From positions 4,021,001-4,085,000 of the forward strand of contig JAKOGI010000001.1 of the NCBI GenBank assembly GCA_029747015.1: a stretch of 64,000 nt of DNA, given 5' to 3'. The notes under the pieces are model-generated. The model ran no database searches. It was not told the DNA's origin and worked only from the letters and a program-made list of their open reading frames with translations. This document shows positions 51,561-64,000 of this stretch, piece after piece. Position numbers and translations under genes: made by a program. Source of the DNA: Carnegiea gigantea. Taxonomy: Eukaryota > Streptophyta > Magnoliopsida > Caryophyllales > Cactaceae. Every line of letters begins with the position of its first letter. The stretch's first letter is position 1.

Positions 51561-51598
51561 AGGGGACAGGTATGGGTGGGGGCTACGGCATGACTGTA

Positions 51599-51718
51599 AC
51601 TAAATTAAGCTAAACCAACGATTTGATATAGGTGTTCTTTGTTAGAATGATTTGGTTAACTAAATTAAGCTAAACCAACTATTTGATATAAGTATTCTTT
51701 GTTGGAATGATTTGGTTT
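51599..51718. repeat. tandem duplication of a 60-bp unit
   Basis: Two adjacent copies beginning ACTAAATTAAGCTAAACCAA (51599-51658 and 51659-51718) with only a few differences. Confidence 0.9.
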
Positions 51719-53005
51719 GCTTTCAAAATTCCAAATGGGATCGTGCAATAAATAATTTTATATCTACATCTCATGCAAGTAAGTGTTTTAATTCATTACT
51801 CAACAATAACTCCTATCGTGAGTTCCGCTTTTATGGGGTGTCATAATTTATCACTCCTAATGTAAAGTATGAGAATCGTACTTCCCCCCCCCCCCCAAAA
51901 AGGGCCCCTTTGTTTCCTACTCCCCGTTGCTATTCTCAGATGTTGCTGCAAGTATCTCACATTCTTACCATTTTGTTACGCTTAGACCTTGCCGTGGACT
52001 GGGCAAATATTCATATTCGTGGGACTTTCGATCATTACAAAATTCTGGTTCTGAAATAATTAATACTCGAGCCAAGCTTTGTCACTAGTGCAGCGTTGGT
52101 TTGCCTCACTGTATTTAGTACAACTCACTATCTCAGCTCATGCATTTGGCTACGCTCACCTCTATTGTGCGTTACGAAGCTTACACAGGCTATAAGATTT
52201 ATGTTACGAGACCTGAAATTTATTAAGAGCCTAGACATTTTCACATACAGTAGGCAACAGAATTGCAACTATTGTCAACCAGCAGAAGACCCCAAACTCC
52301 CGAGGGAATCACACTTTCCTATTGCACACACAAGCAGAGCAATATGCAAAAACAAAACTAGTTGGGCACATACAGCAGCAGCTTCCTCAGCAAGTTGAAG
52401 ATTCCGACTCAAACGGGTATGACTTTCTCGCAATACAGTGATTAACAACAGCAACAGCCAGAATTGGCTTGGCAAAATGTGCCCAACGTGTACTCATTCC
52501 GCACCGTATTATATGTCCGCTGCATCGATGGCAAGGAGCCCCACCCCCCCCTGCATCAATAGCAAGGAGCTCCCAACAATCAATCAGTTCTCAGAGACTT
52601 GACAGACAAAAGAAACTGCATCCAACTGAAACTGAACAACAAATCAACTCATGAATTTTGACAATTAATAAAAACATACATCAGATCATTTGTGTGGAAA
52701 CTACAATAATATTATTCTTCAACATCATCCCAGGATCAAGTCAAAACGCTAGCTCGAAAGGCTCGCTGGCCAGTAGCTATTCGTACATACTTACACCAGC
52801 AGTTGCTGCATTTCTCAGCATTCCTTACAATTGGTAAATGAGGAAACATGGTATGTTGCAAACTCAATAAAGACCAAGACATGCAGGCATAGAAACAAAT
52901 TTCCCACATTTGATGTGCTAGGGCAACAAGAAGTCACAAAATGATGCTTCAAAGCATCCACTGAGGACACATTCCTCACTCTAACAAATTCGTCTCTTGA
53001 AAATG
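51719..53005. other. intergenic DNA and 3' UTR of the J-protein gene
   Basis: Holds a C13A5 homopolymer junction at 51884-51901. The upper few hundred bases are the probable 3' UTR of the minus-strand J-protein gene. The 100-codon plus-strand frame at 52096 has no family features. Confidence 0.5.
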
Positions 53006-56000
53006 TTACGTAGTTTGCAACTTCATGTTTTTCCTCTCCGACTTTATTGCTTCATATGACATCAAGACCTCTTTGAATTTGGCTTCAGCGGCCTCTGTAG
53101 CAAGATGCTCGGGTCAGGGATCAATAAAAAGCAAATGCATCCAAAACAAAAACAGACGCTACATATACAATGTTAGCGAAAGCAACCCTCACCTTTATTG
53201 CCCTGATTCTGATCAGGGTGATACTCCAATGCTTTTGCCCTGAAGGCTGACTGCAAGGTCAAAAAGATATCACATCCATAATTGCCGATGAAGCAAATCT
53301 TGATAAAACAGGAAAATAAGGCTCACAAGGAAGCAAGCGGAATCACATACATAAACACCCCCCCCCAAAAAAAAAAAAAGGAAAAAAGAAAGTATCTAGT
53401 GCAGCTTTTGCAAGTATCTAGTGTAGCTTTTGCAATGTAGAGTACCTTAATCTCTTCATCTGTATATGGTTTTGTTCTCAACCTGCCAAAAAAGCAGAGA
53501 TAAGCATGTCGATTTAGCAGCATCAAAATAAACCCATAGATCTAGGAAAGTAAGAATCTAGAACAATAGGGTGAACAATTTGTACTTTATGAAAGGTTTT
53601 AATTCATCAAAATCATTTTATACAAAAAATTTTTGTGCATCTCTTGGAATCAATGTCTCTACTTGCAGGGCCCAGACCCCGCTAAGAAGGTGTGACCCAC
53701 AATGGCACGAGTTGGTGTTGTGACGTATCACTAGAAATGAAGCTAAATCGGCTTTCCAAAAGACGAAGAAAGCAAAGGCAATTAGTCCAGGTCATATGCC
53801 TGTGGAAGTTTGCAGATTGTGGGGAGAATAAGCTATCGCTTTGTTAACTAGATTGCCTAATGCAATCCTTAAAACCACTAAAGTATTCAGCAGTGCAACA
53901 ATTATTGAGATGTTAGGTTACTTATGCACTCTATACAGCTTTGGGAAAGATAACCAAATAATGATTGAGGACTTGGTTGCCTCAGTTAAAAATAAATAAA
54001 TTAAATTAACCAACACATACGAGGTGTGTAGCAGTAGGACAGTAGGGATGCTTTTGGAGTTATGTGTCACAAGGATGCATTAGTTGAAAAGAAGAGAATT
54101 CTACCATACATTTGTTAGACCAATCTGGTTTTTATGCAAAGTGTTTGTCAATCAAGAAACTATATGTTCAAAAAAAATGATGGCAACAGAAATCAAATGG
54201 TGTGATGCCATTGAACATACAGAACGATCCTCATGAGGATGTGTTAAAACGAGACACAAATGGTTTGGAAAATGGAAATATAAGAAGGATGCATTAATGA
54301 GGAGGTGTGAGAAAGACCACGCCCATAGGATCGCAAGGAAGGATGAGGTTCAATGCAACCCATCTTTAAGGTGTACCTCTTTGTGTAATTTTGCCCTTAT
54401 CTTTATCTATCTCCTTTGCAAGGTAGTTCCAAATGATTAAGAAAGCATATAAAACTTCTTATATAGAACTTTTTAGTAGGTCTCTTGGAAACAACCGCCA
54501 TACTTGCAAGGGGATAAGGCTACCCACAATTGCATCTCTACTAAGCTTTAGTTGCTACAAGACCCACAGTAAGAAGTGGTGGTGGTTGTATTTAATATCA
54601 AAAGTGGTTTCTCAAGCACAACCATCTTTATAATTCGTATCGGGGGTAAGGTTGCATACTTCTAGATTTCCCATACGCCACTTCAGTCAGGCTCGTACTA
54701 GGATGGTGGTTGTCAATGTTTTATATAATGTGCCGACTATTCACACTTATTTGCAGCATTGAGCATTTGACACGGGCATGTAAACTAAAATGAAGAGTCT
54801 TAAGTGAACCCCCCACATTAGCCGTCACAATAAAGAAGATTTCATTTTAAAGAGTCGATGCCCAAAAGTTACAATTCAGTAACATAATACTAACAAGGAG
54901 CAGCTACCATCCATATAACTCCGTGAAGCAAGGGGAAGTCAACCACAGCAGGGGAAGATGTAAAATCACATAGCCCTCTCCTCAACAAATTGGAACAATA
55001 GAAGAAATCGAACGTTAAACAAAGCAGTGAGACTGCATAAAGGCTTCAGATTACAACTTACAAGAAACCTAGCTACCACAGATCTTGTAAAAATGTCACA
55101 GCACAATGTATTTATCCCTGCCATCTTAGAGCACTTGGGCTTATCAGGAATAGGCTTCCAATTAAATGTTATACTTGTAATATACGTATATATTGTAACA
55201 TAATAAGTATATAACCAGTAAGTCCTTACCTACAACTACGAGTCTTTTTTCGGATGGGCAAAAGTAAATTGCCAAAGAAAAAGGGGGGAAAAAAACAAAT
55301 TCAGCATTAACTTATCTGCCAGATTCTTTACCTGTCAAGACCTAAAACTGCATAGTGGCGAGACAAAGAGTAACTTCCACTTTGTGGAGGCGCCTGTCTA
55401 TAGTTCGTACTTCGATCTCTAGATGACGTATCAGATGTCCAATACCAATCCTCGCGCTGGAAGTGCTGATGATAAGCACCAGCATTTTCTCTCCAGCTCT
55501 CGTAGCTTCTCTTATATTTGTTTCTTTCTCTATTGAATACGCTTTGCATTCGCCTTATACGTTCCTGAATAAAAGAAATATAAACAAACCACCAGTACTA
55601 CATAAGTAGCAATAAGTAGGAAAAGAAGCCTCTCCATTAAAAACCAGGATGCTAGCCAAAGGCCCAACAAGCCAACTCATCACCACACCAGAGGAAACGA
55701 GAAAAGTTCCTCGGTTCAACTGATATACAGAAAACAAATCTAGCAAGTCCAAACAGGGTTGGTTTAACTGTTTCATGATTAATCATGCCAAGACTTTCTT
55801 TCACAGAACCTCAGATGGGGAAAACATTGTACCACTCTCTCCATCTCTTCTTCGTACTCCTCCTGCATACGCTGTCTATACCTCCTCCGCGCCTCTTCCT
55901 GAAAAGATGATCTAAAAGAACCACTTCCTCCTTTCCATGACTGCGTCTTGGACCACTATTGAAGCAGAGTTGCACACAGAATTAGTAAATTTCCAGCAAA

Positions 56001-59000
56001 CGACACATTAACAGATGAATAAAAGGCAGATATGCAATCAACGCATTCAAAAATAATGAATAAATAAACTAACACAGTGGAATTCAACTCACGAAGACAA
56101 CCCAACCTTCTCCAACATGGCCACTAATATCGAGAAAATAGTCCTGAGATTTGGAGATTTCCCATCACATATTAATCTTTCCAAACAAACAAGGCAAGGA
56201 TAGTCTCATACTCTTCCATTGACTTCAGAGAAAAAACTCTTTCTCAAAATTGACGAAAAAACTCTTCTCACTTTTTTCCCCCTTAAGTTTAGAAAACTAC
56301 AGAAGAAGAAAAAAATGCCAAATACATCAATGATGTAAGTCTACAGAGCACACGGACCAGCATAATCATAATACAACATCCCATGTCTTCCCTTCTTCAC
56401 CTCGAAACCAGCACCTAATTCAGCATGTCAGCTCATGTGTTTCACAAAAATCGATCCCAGTTATTTCGCAAAGCCATAAAGAATGAAGACTGAAAAACCT
56501 TAAAGCTGGAGTCACAACAGATAGAACTCACAACAAAGCATTGATCAGCTTGTAAAGCATCCACATCAATCCCCCAATATCGACAAAGCACCATTACAGA
56601 ACAATTATCAATAATAGCAATAATCTGGAAAAGTGGGTAAACTTTCAAGCTTCCATGAGCTAATTGACACACAATAACAAGTCTTTACCTGGGAACAAAA
56701 CCAATCAGTGGTTCTTCTCAACTGTCCAACCTGCCATATGTCTGGTGACTTCAGCTGGAGCACAAGCATATGGAAAGAACATCGAAGCCAATAAGTCAAG
56801 CAAGAACTACACATACTCGCTCGCTCTCTGTCTCACCCACACACACATACACATCCATCACCATGGAAAGGCTATAAATAGCCAGGGCAGAATCTCGTCT
56901 TCTATAAGCCACCAAAAGCACTCATAATTCATTCTACATAACTCACTGAAAGTTTGAAATTACTTAAGCTAGCAAATAGCAATATAAAACTGTAAAATAT
57001 TTCTTTTCATGAAATTGGATAGTATTTCATCAGCTTATCACCAAACTAGTGATTAATTTAAGAGCAGAAATAAACACGCAAATAAAATAAAATCCTTGCC
57101 TCTCACAGAGGAAAGCGAGAAGATTGGAGTTAATCACAGTCACAGACACATGTAGCTACTACTATCAGACAGTGTGGTAAGCAAAAGACATTCAGGCATT
57201 CACTTGTACAACTAGCTAACTGGGTCTTCCTAAAGTTGCACACAAGGGGACTACATAAAAGACTAGGTCAATATGTTCAATGGGCAACATTCTTCTCACT
57301 AGCTACATTTCATTATTAAATGGGCAATCTGAGAGACTCAGACTAGTTCCCAATAAGCACCCAACAACCTTCTTGGACTAAAAACATAGAGAACATATTA
57401 ATCTTTACAAAAATATATTAGCCATTAATCATAGCAAATTAATATATGCAATGGTACATAAGATGCCATGTCTACGAACTCTGCCACTCATAAGGACACC
57501 ATAGTGGGGTAGGGTTAGGGAGGGAACACAGGTGACGAAGGGAGAAAACTCTCCTACTACTCAGGCCCAATAGGATTTGAACCGGCAGCTTCTGAATGAA
57601 AAGGGTCAAATACCATTACACTACCCCTTTGGTGCTAGCACTACTATTTTACACAATATGTCATCCTCGCTATACAGCCTACCTGCATCCAAATCTCAAG
57701 CAACGCCCAGGTCTCCAAGTTCAACCTGGACACTTTCCAAACACATATACTTGAATCCAGGACATCATGGGCAACACTATTACTCTCCTTGCACTAGAAG
57801 CCATTTATTGAACAGACAAAGGTTATTAGATGAGTAGTATTATGTCACATCCGCTTCGAAGAGACATTGGGATTACATCATGGTATATTTTGATTATTTG
57901 CTACTATCTTAACGATGCAGATAACAAAACTAGAATTATCATCAGTTAGCAGTAATCCAACGGAGTATTTGGCACCACACATTCAGGAGGCCAGGGTTCA
58001 ACCTTTAGTCCTGCACACCCCCAATGAAGTGCACGAGTGGCAATGGTTAAAATTAGCATAACCTATCGTTACCATATCCAGTCCATTTAGGAGCTAGTAA
58101 AAAACCCAGCAGAGGCCGCCGGTGGGGGGGGGGACATAGCTTATATTTGTTAAACATATGAGATAGGGCCAGTGACGAAGCCACCGTGGTGTCGGTGGTG
58201 TCACCTGACACCCATCTCAAACCCCAAAAAAAAGAATTAATATATGTTCGAAATTTAAAAAATTAGAAGCTTAGTATATGTAGCAAATAAGTTGAAGGTG
58301 GACATGAAGTCGGCTTGGCTCAGCGGTCCAGGCGCTCCGTGGTTGTGTTTGTTGTGTTTGATATCGCGAGTTCGAATCCTCCAACCTTCATTTTTGAAGT
58401 TCTATTTTTTCAATTTTTTTTTTTTATTTACGCCTTGCAGATAGTCAGATAACCCGCCCCCTTCGTATTCTCTGCTTCACGTTATGTTTGTTCACACTCG
58501 GCCACTCGCTACCCAAAACCCCACCCCCCTAACCACACACTCAGCCACCAAAGCACCGCCCACCGATGACCGGCCCCACGTCGAGTCGCCTCCCGACGGC
58601 CAGCATACGGCCCACCAGCCTCACCTCCCTCTCCAAACTTGTGAGTTCTTCTTCTACTAATACTAGTTTAAATGTTGTAATTGACTTGAATTTGTTACTT
58701 AATTCTTCAATTTGTATATTAACGAGTTTATATTGTTTGATTTGTGAGTTTGTTTGTCAATTTTAATTCCAAATTTATTTAATTTATAGGTTTAATTTCA
58801 ATTCTAGGTTAATTCTCAATTTGTAGATTAATTTAATTTATTGTTTAATTTGTGAGTTTATTTGTCAATTTTAATTTCAAATTTGTTTAATTTATATGTT
58901 TCATTTCAATTCTAGGTTAATTCTCAATTTGTAGATTAGTTTGTTTTTATAGTTTAATTTGTTAGTTTGTTTGCCAATTTCAATTCCAACTTTGCTTAAT

Positions 59001-60822
59001 TTATATGCTTAATTTCAATTCTATGTCAAAATGTATAGATATTTCAAAAAGATAACTAAGGAATCTTCGTCGTTACCTTTAAGTTCGAAATTCGAAAACT
59101 CGTCGTTGGACAAAGAAGGTGGAAATGATGTACCACAAATGCCACCTTGTGATGTAAATACCAATTTCATTCCCTCATCTACTCAGAGAAGTCGGGTTGA
59201 TGTAAATGCTCTCCCATCTGATCCGGGAGAAAGAAAACCTATGTCACAATATCATCCTGATGAACACGATGAGGTAAGAAGAACTTATCTTCAAAAAGGC
59301 ACCTTTCAACCCGAAATCATGCTTTCCTTCAAACATTCATGTATGGAAATGTGTGTCGATTCAATAATGCATGGTTTGGTGAATATGACAATTGGTTGGA
59401 ATATAGCATAAAGGAAGATGATGTATTTTGCTTGTGTTGCTATTTGTTCAACACTGATGAAAAAAGCTATTTTGGTGGAGATGCATTCACAGCAAAAGGA
59501 TTTAAGGGTTGAAATAAGATGGGCAGATTCAAAAAGCATATTGATGGGGTAAATAGTATGCATAATCAATGTGTTAGATGATGTGACGATCTTATGATGC
59601 AAAGGCAAGAACTTATTAGTCCCTTCACTAAGGCAAGCACTGATTTGCTACTTGAATTGTGTTGTTTGAGCCTATGGACTCATGTGCCAGCTTTGACAAG
59701 GACAAGATACTTAGGATGGCTCGAATGTATCCAGATGATTTTGATGAATTAGGCATTGAGACCCTTGGTTTTGAGTTGGACACTTACATCGATAACATGC
59801 GTGATGATGAGAGATTCTCTAACTTGAATGGATTTGGTTAGCTCTCTACAAGGATGATTAAAAAAAGGATGCTTTTGAGCTTTCCCCACATGTACTTATT
59901 GTTGAAGTTGGTATTGATTCTACCAGTTTCTACAGTAACAGTTGAAAGAGTGTTCTCTTCGATGAAGTATATCAAGACCAACTTGCACAATCGAATCTCA
60001 AATGAGTTTTTGAATGATATTGTTATTACTTACTTTGACGATGATTTGTTTGACAGTGTATTTACCAATGATATCTTCCATTGTTTTCAAAATATGAGGT
60101 CTCGTCGAAGACAATTAGATGTAATGTAATGTAATCTTTATTTAACTTCAGTTTATGACTATTGTTGAATTTTATATTATTTACTATTAGTTCTAACACC
60201 CCTGTTTGAACTTCCTGGCTTCACCGCTGGATTGGGTAAAAAGACTATAATTGCTTTGATTTTTGGCATTAATTCCTAAAATTATTAAATTGTTACAGCC
60301 CCAGAAAAGGATTGCGATCGGTCACGGATTTGAGGACTGCTATAATCAACCTTAATAAAGGAGCAGCAAGAATCCACCTCTAGTAAGCATGGCAGTCACA
60401 TCTAAAAGACTAAGACTAAACTTGAGCCCTAAGGACTTACTCTATTACTGGTTTAACATGAAAAAGAAATTCCCCGCGAATCAATAGAGGAAAAACAGAT
60501 GAGCAAATACAGCACACCACACATTCTATACCAGTTTAAGCCATAAATCAAACAAGCTCAATTGTTCCACTAAGTGATCATTCAACTCAATGACAATTCT
60601 AATCAGAGCATGAACAAGCCAGAAGTTCTCTTCTTGGGAATGAAAGTGCTGAAGAAGAGCTTAACAAATGAAGCGCATTAGGATCAAAATCAAGAAACAT
60701 ACCGCAAAGGTGGTGACAGTGGCGCCAATCAAACTGAAGATAGCAATGCTCCATAGCTTCATGCTCTCCTCTTTTTCTTGCTTAGCTTCATAATTCCGAT
60801 CAAATTTGTCACCATCCCCCAT
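53006..60822 (-). CDS. membrane-anchored J-domain (DnaJ-like) protein
   Basis: Seven minus-strand exons (60822-60703, 56730-56689, 55955-55833, 55564-55332, 53482-53446, 53250-53193, 53094-53006) join in frame to 233 residues. J-domain proteins stimulate the ATPase of Hsp70 partners. Residues 22-41 (KLWSIAIFSLIGATVTTFAV) form one membrane segment near the amino end. Residues 70-110 are a highly charged coiled-coil-like stretch (EEARRRYRQRMQEEYEEEME). The J domain is at the carboxyl end, about 165-228, starting HYAVLGLDR, with H196-P197-D198 intact and the F-K-E-V-L-M-S-Y-E-A-I helix after it. No Gly/Phe or Cys-repeat regions are present, so it is class C. The cellular membrane cannot be told from sequence. 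Intron 1 is 4 kb and holds a SINE and a hAT element; intron 4 holds a LINE relic. Confidence 0.88.
53739..54345 (+). pseudogene. LINE reverse transcriptase remnant, internally deleted
   Basis: From 53739 the frame reads EAKSAFQKTKKAKAISPGHM, then PVEVCRLWGE followed by a stop. This matches the conserved LINE stretch that leads into the reverse transcriptase fingers (the G-K-A-x-G-P-D-x-I-P-x-E motif, with P-G-H here). Near 54253-54340 a second piece, TRHKWFGKWKYKKDALMRRCEK, resembles the far carboxyl end. The middle of the enzyme is missing. It lies antisense in intron 4 of the J-protein gene. Confidence 0.55.
57480..57630 (-). mobile_element. tRNA-derived SINE
   Basis: On the minus strand a tRNA-like head carries a perfect A box, TAGTGTAATGG (57623-57613), and a perfect B box, GTTCAAATC (57582-57574), 30 bases apart. 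A non-tRNA body follows, containing CCCTAACCCTACCCCACTAT. This is the standard plant SINE layout. The tail and target duplication were not defined, so ends are approximate. It lies in intron 1 of the J-protein gene. Confidence 0.6.
58316..58378 (+). promoter_or_regulatory. tRNA-like A and B boxes inside the hAT element
   Basis: Perfect A box TGGCTCAGCGG at 58316-58326 and perfect B box GTTCGAATC at 58370-58378. Runs of T that could end Pol III transcription follow at about 58405-58425. The surrounding bases do not form tRNA acceptor or T stems, so this is not an intact tRNA gene. Confidence 0.55.
59031..60129 (+). pseudogene. hAT transposase relic (TTF-type zinc-finger, dimerisation domain)
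   Basis: The amino piece at 59031-59411 includes LPSDPGERKPMSQYHPDEHD and RRTYLQKGTFQP, matching the region ahead of the TTF-type zinc finger in plant hAT transposases. It ends in a stop after a frameshift. The carboxyl piece at 59854-60129 reads LILPVSTVTVERVFSSMKYI, then NRISNEFLNDIVITY, the hAT dimerisation domain. Most of the catalytic centre between them is deleted and stops are present, so it is inactive. Confidence 0.75.
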
Positions 60823-60889
60823 CTTCTCGGATTAAAATGAAGATTGAAAACGAAGTAGAAACCCTAATCGCATGCTTTCTCTTTCGATT

Positions 60890-60924
60890 GATTCCCGATT
60901 CCCGATTCCCGATTCCCAATTCCC
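60890..60924 (-). repeat. five-unit 7-bp repeat in the J-protein gene leader
   Basis: Tandem GATTCCC units (four perfect, the fifth AATTCCC) on the plus strand, 68-102 bases upstream of the J-protein start codon, so in its leader or core promoter. Confidence 0.85.
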
Positions 60925-61049
60925 AAATCTCTTCTCTCTATCTCGTCCTGCTCGTCACCGCCTTAGAAAGATGTGGAACTCAAACCATTCAACGCTCAAT
61001 ACACGTCACTTCTTCGTGTTACTTTTTGTGCTCCGATGTTCGTTTTATT

Positions 61050-64000
61050 TTAAGGTGCTTTCATCAAATGGTATTGTTTAAATCAATGATTCTCACTGAC
61101 ATCTTCTTACTTAAAGGTGTCGTTTTGGTTTGAAACATCTTTTAATCCTTGTGTTGCTTGTCTGCCTGTAAAGACTAAAGTGCCTTTAATAAACTCTTTA
61201 TAATATGGAGAAACGTCAGCGGAAGAAAGAGTTGGGGGTTGATAGCTTGCAAAAAAAGAGTCCCATAAAGAAGACTCACCACATTTTCTGAGTTTCTACA
61301 AGTCATTAATGGCAGATGAAGAGACAGGTGTGGATGGGTTGTAAACTGAATGTGGGGAAGAGAGCTGGTCTTGGTGTATGAAAGATGTTATTTTTGTGAA
61401 GGATCAAAGGAGAGTCAATGGGTTGAAGCAGGCAAGCACTGTGCATATTGTGTGGGTGGTGAGCTGTGAAATACTTCTTATTTGCATTGTACACATGTAA
61501 GTGAGTTAATTAGTTGTGTAACTTGTGTGTGTCAATTTCAACTTGGAATTGGGGATGTGGATATTTGGGGGGATTATACTGTTTCTGTACTTTTGATGAA
61601 GGATTAGGGCTTGGGTGTTGAGGTTGGAGAGAAGGGGCTTAGTGTACTTGTGGGTAGTTAGGGCTTGAACTAAATTGATGTATGCAATTGTTGTGTGCTT
61701 GTGGTACTAAATGTATGATGATTGTGATCCGACAGTACTTGTTTGGTATGTATGTGCTCCTCTGTGCTGATTATCCTGGATATGTCTCTTGAATAATCCG
61801 GTATAAAAATTACACTAGGGGTAGCGTAGTTTGGCTGTTGATGTGAAATGATTAAGTGGTTAATCCGTAAATGCGTAATGAATAACCCACAAAGTAAGAG
61901 TGGTTAACCTGATAATACGTATTGACTAACTCGGGTAAACCGCCAGAGAAGTTGTGGATGAACATGTTTGGAGTGATGGTCTATTCTAATAGATGTGTAA
62001 AATGCTTGTAATTGATGTGGACAGCTGTAGTTAAGTGTGTGACGGCGTTAATATCTTCATTTGCATTGGGTAAATCCGTATATGCGTACTGAATAATCGG
62101 GGATGTAATAGTGATTAACCCGACTATATGTGCTGAATAACTTGGGTTATCTGTTTGATGGGTAACAATGGATAATAAATTCTTCACATAACATACCTAG
62201 GGAAGATAGTATCATGTGCTAATTTCAATGGTGACTTGAGTTTGATAATTTATTGTAACCCGTGTTAATGTTGTATGTGAAATTGTCATGAGATATGTTA
62301 GAGTTTAAAAGTGGTATATATCTAATGTGTGGAGTTGGTGCTGACAAGCATGTCTGTATTTACAAGTGATTGTTAGTGTACACCACAATAGAATGACAAA
62401 ATACCGTTGGAAGACCCATCCCACCAAACATGTGTGGAATTACTGCTGACAAAATGCCCAGGTTATTGGTGGGAGATTTCCGTAAAACAATCCAACTATC
62501 CGACCAAACATCTGCGAACTAATGGGATGGGGGACCCACGTGACGGTAAATGGAAGTCGTGGTGTATTGATGGTGATCATAACAATGAATGGATCCAAGT
62601 CAAAAGTCAATTTTCCTTCTAAGCAACCACATAAAGGCGTGCTCATGTAATGAAAGTGTGACATTAGGTGAAGGTGTAATTTGGTCAGTTGTCACGTTAT
62701 GTGGAAAAAAAAAATTATTCATCATTTATGATCAACTAGGGTGAATGGCATTTGTAAAGCAGTTGCAACTGATTAAACGTACTATACATGCATTGACATA
62801 CTAGACTGTACTAATTATAGTGTTTACGGTATGAATCATTACTGGTTCTCACTATTTCGGGGCAGTAAATTAAATTAGAAGTTAATTACAAAAGTATCGA
62901 AGTTGGTGGAGATTGGGCGAAGGTAGGTGATATTGTCTATTAATTTACCCCTACATAATGTCTCATTTCTCTCATTGCAATACCCACATCGAAGACCCAT
63001 ACAATTTATGCAATCATTCAAAATATTATCTCAACTTTACTATGCCTAACACTGGTTGTTCTGAACAATCTGTAACCAGCCCTTGGGTGGGTTCAAGGGG
63101 TTCACTTATACCCCTTGGACAACATCTCCCTCTAAAATTTTATAAACTTCTTTCTCCAGATGAGCGGAATAAGGTATGGAACCTTCAGTGTTTGTTGCCC
63201 TGTACAGTGCCATGTGCTAGTGTCAGTGGTGAATTGATTTCAATCTAGATGATCTCCCTGACACAACCCTCCTGCGCCAACGGTATTTTGTCCTTCCATT
63301 ATGATTTACATTAATAATCACTTGCAAATGCACAAATGCTTGTCAGCACCAATTCCACACGATAAATATATATACCTTCACACCCTAACATATCTAATTA
63401 TAACTTGTCATACATTGCTAACATGGGCTATAACAAATATCAAACTCAATTCAGCACTGACACTAGCACCTGGAACTGTATTTCCCAAGTTTGTTCTTAC
63501 ATAGTTCATTACTCTGTTACCCGCCCAACAGGTAACCCAAGTTATTCAGCACATATAGTCAGGTTAACCACTACTACATCCCCGGTTATTCAGTACACAT
63601 ATAAGGGTTTACCCAATGCAAATGAAGATATTAACACCGTCACCCACTTAACTACAACTGTCCACATCAATTACAAGCATTCTACACATCTATTAGAATA
63701 GACCATAACTCCAAACATGTTCATCCACCACTTCTCCAGCGATTTACCCTGCTTAGTCAGTACTTATTATCGGGTTAACCACTCTTACTTTGTGGGTTAT
63801 TCATTACACATTTACAGGTTAACCACTTAATCATTTTACATCAATAGCCGAACTAAACTACCCCTTGTGTAATTTTTATCACGGGTTATTCAAGAGACAT
63901 ATCCGGTATAATCAGCACAAAGGAGTACATGCGTACTAAACAAGTACTGTCGGATCACATGCATCATACATTCAGCACCACAAGCACACAACAATTGCAT
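61050..64000. mobile_element. second copy of the foldback element, cut by the window end
   Basis: The left arm runs from about 61050 to 62410 and aligns throughout with the arm at 41341-42690 (for example GAGTCCCATAAAGAAGA, and CATTAATGG-type sequence near 61303). The loop is 62410-63275. The right arm starts near 63275 and leaves the window. The palindromic modules recur at about 61767-62150 and, inverted, at about 63538-63912. The left end is less well kept than in the first copy. It begins about 230 bp upstream of the J-protein start codon. Confidence 0.75.

Larger units (their letters stand above)
58170..60229 (+). mobile_element. hAT element with decayed transposase
   Basis: 2060-bp element in intron 1 of the J-protein gene. 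The left end CAGTGACGAAGCCACC pairs with the right end CTGGCTTCACCGCTG. Flanks are GATAGGGC and GATTGGGT (8 bp, two mismatches), consistent with an old hAT insertion. It contains the transposase relic at 59031-60129 and a Pol III-type promoter near its left end. Confidence 0.75.

Noticed and set aside
57500..57540. Telomere-like repeats (GGGTTAGGG words)
   Set aside because: Only one or two units, inside the SINE body; not a telomeric array.
58311..58390. A functional tRNA gene
   Set aside because: A and B boxes are present, but acceptor and T stems do not pair and there is no anticodon arm that fits.

Overview
The window is nuclear DNA of a flowering plant, most likely a eudicot. It is AT-rich, its genes carry GT-AG introns, and plant-only families are present (a CslC glucan synthase, a Pol IV/V-type RPB7 subunit, plant AVT6 transporters). 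Many small non-autonomous DNA transposons lie between genes and inside introns. The species cannot be named from the sequence.

Seven protein-coding genes could be rebuilt exon by exon, all with frame-consistent splice junctions. They are: a bHLH74-like transcription factor (193-2798, +); an NRPE7/NRPD7-like subunit of RNA polymerase V/IV (4501-5028, -); a CslC12-like xyloglucan backbone synthase (11265-14110, +); an AVT6-type amino acid transporter (21471-29023, -); a conserved helix-hairpin-helix protein of unknown function (32709-37115, -); squalene monooxygenase (46535-50275, +); and a membrane-anchored J-domain protein (53006-60822, -). They are independent housekeeping or metabolic genes. 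Nothing suggests a cluster or shared pathway.

The space between and within the genes is full of mobile DNA. Four hAT-type elements were seen: 19847-20723, 24831-25591, 30922-31654 and 58170-60229. The last keeps a decayed transposase. The third has a perfect 8-bp target duplication. A Tourist/Harbinger-like MITE family occurs at 8803, 17581, 40976 and 45863, with 3-bp TAA/TTA-like duplications. There are also two LINE remnants, a tRNA-derived SINE, and an LTR-like segment packed with heat-shock elements.

The most unusual object is a 3.6-kb foldback element at 41341-44940. Two arms of about 1.35 kb are inverted around a loop of about 0.9 kb, and the whole sits inside one of the Harbinger-like MITEs. 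A second copy starts near 61050, just upstream of the J-protein gene, and runs off the window end. Each arm of the first copy carries five copies of a palindromic module of about 30 bp, arranged as two pairs 44-45 bp apart plus a single. These look like binding sites for a transposase encoded elsewhere. A second window-wide oddity is the repeated C-run/A-run (or T-run/G-run) homopolymer junction, seen at about 15 places and always in the same relative order.
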